Below are positions 58,224 to 64,000 of a stretch of DNA of 64,000 nt, one piece after another (the first letter of the stretch is position 1; every line of letters starts with the position of its first letter). The position numbers were made by a program, and so were the translations under genes. The notes beneath the pieces were generated by a model, which did not search any database, was not told where the DNA came from, and saw only the letters and a list, made by a program, of their open reading frames with translations. The stretch comes from a bacterium D16-51 (GTDB lineage Bacteria; Bacillota; Clostridia; Lachnospirales; Lachnospiraceae): the NCBI GenBank assembly GCA_003612285.1, contig RAYE01000010.1, positions 45,565-109,564 of the forward strand. Reading direction: 5' to 3'.

Positions 58224-60575
58224 ATGAAGGTAGCAGACGGATTTTGGTTAAGTAAGAAGGGGTACAAGGTAGATTATGCATCACAGGCGTATAAGGTGGA
58301 GACTACAGAAAATGCGGTTAAGGTGCTTGCTACGCCATATTTTGTAAAAAACAGAGGGATGACGCTTGGTGGGCCAAACCTTGAAATCACCTATTCTTCT
58401 ACGTCAGAGAATATTATCAAGGTACATATCGACCACTATAGAGGCGGCCTTGACAATATACCGCGCTTTGAATTAAATGAAGATACAGGTTATACCCCTG
58501 TTATTAACAAAACAGAGGAGCAGGTTGAGTTAATTTCCGGCAATACAAAAGTTGTTGTAAAAACCGGTGATACATGGGATGTGTCATTTTATTATAAAGA
58601 TAAGCTTTTGACAGGCGGTGGCTGGCGTTCAACATCCATTATCCAGGAAAGCCAGTTTACAGCAAATGCGCGTATGGCTCTCCAGGAGGATGATGAATTT
58701 TTCAACTATCCGCAGGATGCGCATACCACATATCTGCGTGAGCAGTTAACGACAGATATTGGGGAGTGCATTTATGGTTTTGGTGAGAAGTTTACCCCAT
58801 TTGTGAAAAATGGGCAGACGATTGAGACATGGAATAGTGACGGCGGAACCTGTTCTGAACAGAGTTATAAAAATATTCCATTTTATATTTCTTCTAAGAG
58901 CTATGGTATATTTGTAAACAGTTCTGACAAGATTTCTTTTGAAGTGAACTCAGATACTGTTTCCAAGGTTACGTTTACGATTCCTGGGGAAGAATTGGAG
59001 TATTTTGTAATTGGCGGTGAAAACCTGGAAGAGGTTATTGCAAATTATACGGGGCTGACTGGGAAGCCTGCGCTTCCACCGGCATATACATTTGGTTTAT
59101 GGCTGTCTACGTCATTTACAACAAGTTATGATGAGGAAACAGTAAACAGTTTTATTGACGGCATGGCTGAGCGCAAGATTCCGTTGCAGGTATTCCATTT
59201 TGACTGTTTCTGGATGAAAGAATATGAGTGGTGTAATTTTGAATGGGATAAAGATATGTTCCCAGATCCAGAGGGGATGTTGAAGCGTCTTCATGAGGAC
59301 AAAGGACTGGAAATCTGTGTATGGATTAATTCTTATATCGGACAGCAGTCTAAATTGTTTGACATTGGGAAGGAAAAGGGATATTTTATCCTGAACCCTG
59401 ATGGAAGTGTTTTCCAATGTGATACATGGCAGCCGGGGATGGCGATTGTAGATTTTACTAACCCAGAGGCATGCGATTGGTTTAAAGGGCTTTTGAAGAA
59501 GCTTTTTGAGATGGGTGTTAATAATATTAAGACAGATTTTGGTGAGAGAATCCCAACAAAGTGTAAGTATTATAATGGCATGGATCCGATTAAGATGCAC
59601 AATTATTACACTTATCTTTACAATAAAGTAGTATTTGAAGCACTGGAGGAATATTTTGGCAAGGACAAGGCCTGCCTGTTTGCACGGAGCGCTACTGTTG
59701 GTGGACAGAAGTTCCCTGTACATTGGGGCGGTGACTGCTATGCGGATTACTCTGCTATGTCGGAAACACTTCATGGCGGACTTTCCCTCTGCTCTTCCGG
59801 TTTTGGGTTCTTTTCCCATGATATGGGCGGGTTTGAGGCGACAGCTCCAGCAGATATTTATAAGAGATGGTGTGCATTTGGGTGCCTGTCTACGCACAGC
59901 CGCCTGCATGGTTCTACTTCTTACAGGGTGCCTTGGGTTTATGATGATGAGGCATGTGATGTGCTCCGCCATTATGTAGTCCTGAAAGGGAGGCTGATGC
60001 CGTATCTTTGGGCACAGGCGAATAAAACACATACAGAAGGTGTGCCAATGATGCGTTCTATGGTCATTGCATTTACAGGAGAAACTGCCTGCAAATATCT
60101 GGATCAGCAGTATATGTTAGGGGATAATCTTTGTATCGCACCTGTTATGAATAAAGAAGGGATTGCAGAATTTTATGTGCCAGACTGCGGGACATGGACA
60201 GATATTCAGAGCGGCGAGACATACGAAGGCGGCAAGTATTATACAAGGGCATGTGATTACTTCCAGACGCCGGTTCTTGCTCGTCCAAACAGCATCGTTG
60301 TATTTGGTAATTTTGATGCGGAAGATAAGATGACAGTAGTTTATGATTACCTTCAGGATGCAGAGGCTGTAGTTTATGGGTTAGAAGATGGAAAAACTGC
60401 TTCTGCTTCTGTATTTGACAGTGAGTCAAATAAGATTACAGATATTACAGCATCCCGCCAGGGAAATGTAATTACAGTTTCTTATACTGCATCAGATAAG
60501 AGCTTTAAGGTGACAGCAGAAGGAAAGACAGTAGAAGCTGCAGCTGGCTCTACAAGTGTAGAACTTACTTTGTAA
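58224..60575 (+). CDS. yicI: glycoside hydrolase family 31 (alpha-xylosidase/alpha-glucosidase, YicI-like)
   Basis: 783 residues with an AAAGGAGAAG ribosome-binding site. After an N-terminal beta-sandwich (to ~residue 270) comes the (beta/alpha)8 barrel: nucleophile Asp in NIKTDFGERIPT, general acid Asp in VHWGGDCYADYSAM, and PLQVFHFDCFWMKEYEWCNF, which fits the YicI subgroup; C-terminal beta domains follow. YicI-type enzymes release alpha-xylose from xyloglucan fragments, while close relatives cleave alpha-glucosides; the specificity is not fixed here. No signal peptide, so cytoplasmic. Monocistronic with a clear terminator downstream. Confidence 0.9.
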   Translation: MKVADGFWLSKKGYKVDYASQAYKVETTENAVKVLATPYFVKNRGMTLGGPNLEITYSSTSENIIKVHIDHYRGGLDNIPRFELNEDTGYTPVINKTEEQVELISGNTKVVVKTGDTWDVSFYYKDKLLTGGGWRSTSIIQESQFTANARMALQEDDEFFNYPQDAHTTYLREQLTTDIGECIYGFGEKFTPFVKNGQTIETWNSDGGTCSEQSYKNIPFYISSKSYGIFVNSSDKISFEVNSDTVSKVTFTIPGEELEYFVIGGENLEEVIANYTGLTGKPALPPAYTFGLWLSTSFTTSYDEETVNSFIDGMAERKIPLQVFHFDCFWMKEYEWCNFEWDKDMFPDPEGMLKRLHEDKGLEICVWINSYIGQQSKLFDIGKEKGYFILNPDGSVFQCDTWQPGMAIVDFTNPEACDWFKGLLKKLFEMGVNNIKTDFGERIPTKCKYYNGMDPIKMHNYYTYLYNKVVFEALEEYFGKDKACLFARSATVGGQKFPVHWGGDCYADYSAMSETLHGGLSLCSSGFGFFSHDMGGFEATAPADIYKRWCAFGCLSTHSRLHGSTSYRVPWVYDDEACDVLRHYVVLKGRLMPYLWAQANKTHTEGVPMMRSMVIAFTGETACKYLDQQYMLGDNLCIAPVMNKEGIAEFYVPDCGTWTDIQSGETYEGGKYYTRACDYFQTPVLARPNSIVVFGNFDAEDKMTVVYDYLQDAEAVVYGLEDGKTASASVFDSESNKITDITASRQGNVITVSYTASDKSFKVTAEGKTVEAAAGSTSVELTL

Positions 60576-60616
60576 AATCAAAAATCAGGAAAAGTTAAAA
60601 GAATAGTAATAAGGAA

Positions 60617-60660
60617 AGCAAATGCGTTTTATGGCTAAAGCCTGCGCATTTGCTTTTTTT
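60617..60660 (+). terminator. terminator of the GH31 gene
   Basis: AGCAAATGCG (60617-60626) pairs perfectly with CGCATTTGCT (60645-60654) and is followed by a run of T. Confidence 0.9.
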
Positions 60661-60678
60661 AATGTCCTGCATTATAAT
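60650..60678 (+). promoter_or_regulatory. candidate promoter of the C39-like operon
   Basis: TTGCTT (60650-60655), 17-base spacer, TATAAT (60673-60678). The -35 box overlaps the arm and T-run of the preceding terminator. Confidence 0.5.
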
Positions 60679-60754
60679 AGTGCTATATTTTGGCACGGAT
60701 AGTATTGGGGGACTTTTATAGCCACAGATAGAGGAAAGCGAGGGGATGCCTGGG

Positions 60755-61915
60755 ATGTCAGATGGTATCTTTCAAAAAGGTAGGAAACGGTTTATAAAAA
60801 ATCAGGTTCTGCTTGGAGGCAGCGCAGCAATTCTTATTGTATTGCTGCTTTTATTGGCTGGCGTCCTTTGGCATTTTATGAGGGCAGAGCAAAAGGCAGA
60901 GAATTTTATTCGGGCGGTGCAGGATAAAAAATCTGGTGGAGTTACAATGAAGGAACTGGCGGAATTTGGATGGGAGAAGGGGTATTGTTTTCCGCCATAC
61001 ACATCAAAGGAAGAGATGGAAAAAAAGCTGGGTTTTTCTTCTGGGAAGCTGGAAGATAATATGATAAATGACAATGTGCAGTATATTGTTTTTACTAAAG
61101 GAAAAAGGGTAGTCTGTTCTTTCTTTTCTAATAGGGAGAAAAAGCTGGAATTTGATCTTCCTGCTGAATTTACGCCCAAGAGCACAGTTTATATTATAGA
61201 GGAAAAAGCAGGCAAAAAGCTGTCGGTGCAGTCTGGTGAGTTGAAAGCAGACGAACCGGGGAAGGCAGAGCCGGCAAAGGTATCGGAGATGAAACTGCGG
61301 GAAGGGGACGTCTATACATTCCTGCAGGGGCCAAAATCCTGGAGGCAGCGTCTTACCTGGTCAGGGGAATGGGGTGAAAGCTTTTATGACGGCGGTTCAT
61401 TTGGCGGTTTTGGATGCGGCCTCTGCTGCATTGCAAATTTGTATTCATCTTTGACAAAGTACCGCTGTACACCGCTGCAGGCATACCGTTATGCAAAGAA
61501 AAAGACAGATTATGCAGGGGGCGGTGCAATCGAATGGGGATATTTGCGGCAAACGCTGACTTCTTTGGGGTTTGACTGCGGCGTTAAGAAAAAGCCGTCT
61601 TCTTACCAGGAGTTCCAGAAAGATATTGCTGCAAGTAATGCTGCAATAGTGTTAGTCAGCAGCGATGAATCTTCCTGCTTCTGGAAAGATACGCCGGGGC
61701 ATTATGTGACGATTTTTTTGTATGATGAAGAAAAGGACAAGGTTTTTCTGGCAGATTCTGGTGAACCAAAACGTAACCGTAGATGGATATCATTGAAAAA
61801 AGTGTATAAATCCCTGAAAACGGCAAGCACCTGGCAGTATCTGCCAATAGGAGGATATGATGGAAAGAAGGATGAATGGAAACATAAAAAGGCAGACGGT
61901 AATTGGGTTCATTAG
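60755..61915 (+). CDS. membrane-anchored C39-like cysteine peptidase-fold protein
   Basis: 386 residues from ATG 60755 (GAGGGG nine bases upstream); the ATG at 60746 touches the ribosome-binding site. One N-terminal membrane segment (LLGGSAAILIVLLLLLAGVL) anchors a large outside part. Residues ~205-370 resemble peptidase C39-like domains: Cys in FGCGLCCIANLYSSL, His in DTPGHYVTIFLYD and Asp in FLADSGEP. No ABC transporter domain is present, so it is not a bacteriocin exporter; similar proteins may bind or cut peptides at the cell surface. It overlaps the next gene by 56 bases. Confidence 0.7.
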   Translation: MSDGIFQKGRKRFIKNQVLLGGSAAILIVLLLLLAGVLWHFMRAEQKAENFIRAVQDKKSGGVTMKELAEFGWEKGYCFPPYTSKEEMEKKLGFSSGKLEDNMINDNVQYIVFTKGKRVVCSFFSNREKKLEFDLPAEFTPKSTVYIIEEKAGKKLSVQSGELKADEPGKAEPAKVSEMKLREGDVYTFLQGPKSWRQRLTWSGEWGESFYDGGSFGGFGCGLCCIANLYSSLTKYRCTPLQAYRYAKKKTDYAGGGAIEWGYLRQTLTSLGFDCGVKKKPSSYQEFQKDIAASNAAIVLVSSDESSCFWKDTPGHYVTIFLYDEEKDKVFLADSGEPKRNRRWISLKKVYKSLKTASTWQYLPIGGYDGKKDEWKHKKADGNWVH

Positions 61916-62219
61916 TATTATTGTTGTGCAGATGGCAGTATTTTATATACTGCCATTAGCCGCGGGGCCGACAGATACTATGGGGCTGGTTATTCTTATG
62001 CTTTGGCTCACGTTAGTTATGTCATTCTTGGCAGGGTTATTTTATCAAAGGATAAAATATTGCTATCCTGTAATTGTTTCTGTGGTGTTTGCGCCAACTA
62101 TTTTTATTTATTATAATAGTACAGCAACAGTCCATATTCTTTGGTATTTTGTGATTTCCTTGGCTGGCGTATTGGCTGGTTCGTTGTTTCGGTTTGTGGT
62201 TTGCTTTTTTTCTGGCTAG
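61860..62219 (+). CDS. small membrane protein
   Basis: 119 residues beginning at ATG 61860 (AGGAGG five bases upstream), within the end of the C39-like gene. Four hydrophobic segments can be seen (VIGFISIIVVQMAVFYILPL; LVILMLWLTLVMSFLAG; VIVSVVFAPTIFIYY; ILWYFVISLAGVLAG). No recognised family motif. The coding overlap indicates that it is translated together with the membrane-anchored C39-like protein and might be its partner in the membrane; that is inference. Confidence 0.7.
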   Translation: MERRMNGNIKRQTVIGFISIIVVQMAVFYILPLAAGPTDTMGLVILMLWLTLVMSFLAGLFYQRIKYCYPVIVSVVFAPTIFIYYNSTATVHILWYFVISLAGVLAGSLFRFVVCFFSG

Positions 62220-62304
62220 GTTCATTAGTCAGGCATAGCGCATGCATTTTCCTATAAATGTGATATGAACTGCAGCTACATAATTGGAAGAGGGGGAGGG
62301 TTCT

Positions 62305-62970
62305 TTGAAAGGAAGATTGGAATATGGGAAGATAAAAGTGCATTATGTTTTGCCGCAGCATGGAGAGATATCTTCTGCCTGCTATGTACATGGAACAGAG
62401 GATATGGCGCAAAGGCTTGCAGGTGTTTTAAGCGGGAAAGAGACAGCGTTTTTTGCAATAGAGGGGGAGGACTGGAATGCTGATTTATCCCCATGGAAAG
62501 CCCCAGCAGTATTTGCAGGGGAGGAAGAGTTTGCTGGCAGGGCGGACGCCTACCTGGATTTTTTGTGCGGGCAGGTAGTCCCACAGACAGAATATGCATT
62601 GCACCTGTCTGTAAAAAAGCGTGGTTTAGCTGGATATTCTATGGCCGGACTTTTTTCTGTTTATGCATTGTACCATACCAGCCTTTTTACGGAGATTGCA
62701 TCCGTTTCAGGTTCTTTGTGGTATGATGGTTTCCTTGGGTTTGTAAAGGAAAGGGACAGGGTCTGCGAACCGGGGAAAATATATTTTTCTGTTGGAAAAA
62801 AAGAGAGGAAAACGAGAAATCCCCGGATGGCAAGGGTGGAAGAATGTACACGGGATATAATGAAACTGTTGGAGAAAGAAGGGGTTACCTGTTTTTTTGA
62901 AATGAATGAAGGAAATCATTTTTATCAAGTAGAGGAGCGCATGGAAAAAGCAGTACGGTATTTGTTTTGA
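62305..62970 (+). CDS. alpha/beta-hydrolase, esterase-like
   Basis: 221 residues from a TTG start (62305) that follows GGAGGGTTCT; no ATG serves the fold. The nucleophile elbow is Ser in AGYSMAGLFSVYAL (GxSxxG), and the C-terminal EGNHFYQVEE supplies the catalytic His; the shape resembles esterase D/IroE-type putative esterases. Substrate unknown. Its gene is 85 bases after the small membrane protein in the same direction and may belong to the same operon. Confidence 0.75.
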   Translation: MKGRLEYGKIKVHYVLPQHGEISSACYVHGTEDMAQRLAGVLSGKETAFFAIEGEDWNADLSPWKAPAVFAGEEEFAGRADAYLDFLCGQVVPQTEYALHLSVKKRGLAGYSMAGLFSVYALYHTSLFTEIASVSGSLWYDGFLGFVKERDRVCEPGKIYFSVGKKERKTRNPRMARVEECTRDIMKLLEKEGVTCFFEMNEGNHFYQVEERMEKAVRYLF

Positions 62971-63264
62971 TTATTTGATATATCCATATTATTCTGTCTA
63001 TATGAGCTAATGTTATCATTTTGTTATTGCTGTTGATAACACTTGCTCTATAACTGCGGTTAATAGCTATATGCTATGTCTTAAATTAAAAGCAATTTTC
63101 AAAAATAGCATTTCGTCCTTTTGCCATAACGTATCTTTTTTCTTTTAACAAAAAATTCCGTCCGCCAGAGCTTAATATTGTTCTTCTAAAAATTGAAAAA
63201 AGTAACTATTTAATAAAGACATCCCCTTTCATTACCCTAAAGGATATTGTTCAATAGCAGAAAA
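62971..63264. other. 294-base intergenic stretch without a recognised feature
   Basis: AT-rich, with no ORF of useful length, no clear promoter, and no strong terminator. The bases AAAAGCAATTTTCAA at 63087-63105 also occur near 942-956, which may be chance. Confidence 0.5.
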
Positions 63265-63479
63265 TATTACTAAGGCGGTTAAATATCGAATGGATTTTAC
63301 TCAGAATAAATTTCTATCTGCAAGGCGGAAGATTGAGCTGTAGCGAGTGCTACAGCGATTGATGGTGCTAGATGTCCGGTGGACATCTGTTAAGCACGGA
63401 CCGTAGCGGAGCGTAGACCAACGCAGCAGATAAAAATTTAGGCAAGTAAAAACATCGACATTTAACCGCCTTAGTAATA
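63265..63479. mobile_element. TTACTAAGGCGG MITE, copy 2, ending in the toxin 2 promoter
   Basis: Inverted ends TATTACTAAGGCGGTTAAAT and ATTTAACCGCCTTAGTAATA enclose the same interior as copy 1 (55129) but without the nested hairpins, giving 215 bp. The right end provides the -35-like TTTAAC of toxin gene 2, just four bases before its -10 box. Confidence 0.85.
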
Positions 63480-63488
63480 TGTTATATT
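63461..63488 (+). promoter_or_regulatory. hybrid promoter of toxin locus 2
   Basis: TTTAAC (63461-63466, inside the MITE end), 16-base spacer, TATATT (63483-63488, outside the MITE). At locus 1 the corresponding promoter has TTGAAT and TATGAT. Confidence 0.5.
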
Positions 63489-63558
63489 GTCGACATGGGA
63501 AATCCATAGAGCCAAAGGCGGCTTTGCCCCTCTTATTTTTTTCGGAGGGTTCAAGCAG

Positions 63559-63582
63559 CCCTCCGGACGAAAGAAAGGAGGG
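63559..63582 (+). promoter_or_regulatory. ribosome-binding-site hairpin in toxin mRNA 2
   Basis: CCCTCC (63559-63564) faces the GGAGGG Shine-Dalgarno (63577-63582) across GGACGAAAGAAA. The same pairing occurs at locus 1 with the conserved loop GACGAAAGAAA. Confidence 0.65.
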
Positions 63583-63589
63583 CGATGCA

Positions 63590-63685
63590 ATGTACGTTAC
63601 ATATCAGGATTTAATTCAGATAGGTATACTCGTTGTCGCCCTTGTTAATTTGATATATCAGATTTACAAGGGAAAAAAGAAATAG
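63590..63685 (+). CDS. putative holin-like toxin (type I toxin-antitoxin system), copy 2
   Basis: A 31-residue peptide beginning MYVTYQDLIQIGILVVALVN and ending in IYQIYKGKKK: one membrane helix followed by a basic tail, the usual form of holin-like type I toxins of Clostridia. GGAGGG lies seven bases before the ATG and is predicted to be masked in the leader. It is a paralogue of the 26-residue peptide at 22389. An antisense RNA from the other strand probably represses it. The MITE directly upstream may have changed its expression. Confidence 0.8.
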   Translation: MYVTYQDLIQIGILVVALVNLIYQIYKGKKK

Positions 63686-63777
63686 CCGCCACTATTCGCA
63701 GTAGTGACGGCATACCTCTTATGAGGTAAAATTTGTCATAATGTGGGTAGAGCCGCTTCTATGGCTTTCCCTTTCTA
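63685..63777 (-). ncRNA. antisense RNA antitoxin of toxin locus 2
   Basis: Minus-strand promoter TTGAGT (63806-63811), 17-base spacer, TAAATT (63783-63788) points toward the toxin. The transcript would end at GCCGTCACTA/TAGTGGCGGC (63685-63711) followed by TATTTCTTTTTT. The arrangement and the terminator stem are the same as at 22484-22568. Confidence 0.65.
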
Positions 63778-63840
63778 TGTCTAATTTAGCACATACGATG
63801 GTAAAACTCAAGAAATTTTTATGTCTCCACCAAAATAAAA

Positions 63841-64000
63841 GTTACTATTCACAGTCAATGGTATCAGGATAGAAACAAATAAAAAATGATTTTCCCAGAT
63901 ATTTTCTAAATTATGCAGTATGAGAAAATGATATTGTTTGATATTTTCTGCAAAATAACTAAAGTTTTATTTAACATATAACTGACAAAAATTATAGAAG
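63841..64000. repeat. giant palindromic element, copy 2, cut by the window end
   Basis: Begins GTTACTATTCACAGTCAATG and continues AACAAATAAAAAATGATTTT and CTGCAAAATAACTAAAGTTT, nearly identical over 160 bases to the inverse of the right arm of the element at 55547-56216. The rest lies beyond the window. Confidence 0.88.

Noticed and set aside
59112..60032. 306-codon ORF on the minus strand
   Set aside because: Lies antisense to the catalytic core of the GH31 gene, without a plausible start signal or domain.
60755..61915. Bacteriocin ABC exporter with C39 peptidase
   Set aside because: A C39-like domain is present, but there is no ABC ATPase or transporter membrane domain and no double-glycine peptide nearby.

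Overview
The window looks like chromosomal DNA of a low-GC Gram-positive anaerobe, most likely a gut Lachnospiraceae (Clostridia). The evidence is strong AGGAGG-type ribosome-binding sites, TTGACA/TATAAT promoters with 17-base spacers, an FMN riboswitch, a T-box, a CIRCE operator, LytTR and YesN/YesM two-component systems, a BlaR1/BlaI pair and an MglBAC galactose importer whose permease has a long coiled-coil extension. No species is assigned. I saw no prophage, CRISPR array, rRNA or tRNA gene.

Layout. 1-8.2 kb: end of a CgeB-like glycosyltransferase, an M29 aminopeptidase, then a leftward group (cytidylate kinase-like, CPBP protease, coiled-coil protein, MalY/PatB aminotransferase, Cof-type HAD phosphatase). 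8.3-12.2 kb: a complete riboflavin operon ribD-ribE-ribBA-ribH behind an FMN riboswitch. 12.3-18.7 kb: DUF1858 protein, ECF sigma/anti-sigma pair, a JAB-domain protein with a small partner, a pRiA4b ORF-3 domain protein, and metG under a T-box. 19.9-23 kb: an uncharacterised radical SAM/partner pair predicted to act on DNA, a type I toxin-antitoxin locus and a small conserved gene. 23.1-26.8 kb: a nucleotidyltransferase and an STM4013-STM4014-STM4015 cluster lacking its usual radical SAM partners. 27-38.8 kb: small regulators, GH43, an orphan sugar-binding lipoprotein, two MATE exporters, a LysR regulator and BlaR1/BlaI. 39-42.3 kb: clpB and hsp20 with CIRCE. 42.3-52.7 kb: galactose import and sensing (mglB-mglA-mglC, YesN/YesM-type system, two more binding proteins). 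53-55 kb: AgrC/AgrA-like two-component system without agrBD. 56.3-63 kb: cysS, a GH31 alpha-glucosidase/xylosidase, a C39-like membrane protein operon and an esterase. 63.5-64 kb: a second type I toxin locus.

The most unusual property is the number of non-coding palindromic repeats packed into intergenic DNA. At least seven kinds recur: a 616-bp hairpin with an exact 10-bp target duplication, inserted between the metG and radical SAM promoters (19171-19786); a ~670-bp giant palindrome (55547-56216) with a second copy entering at 63841; smaller elements ending in GTTACTATTCACGGC; a TTACTAAGGCGGTTAAATAT MITE (two copies, one with nested repeats, one inserted in a toxin promoter); a double hairpin ending in a terminator, found inside the metG leader and after cysS; a CCCGCGA-flanked hairpin after ribH; and AGGAACTGT palindromes. 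None encodes a transposase, so they are probably mobilised in trans or descend from larger elements.

Gene cooperation inferred from layout: FMN feeds back on ribDEBAH; uncharged tRNA-Met controls metG; HrcA probably controls hsp20; the Mgl importer and the adjacent histidine kinase/response regulator with membrane-linked sugar-binding proteins form a galactose uptake-and-sensing island; BlaI autoregulates blaI-blaR1 from two dyads.
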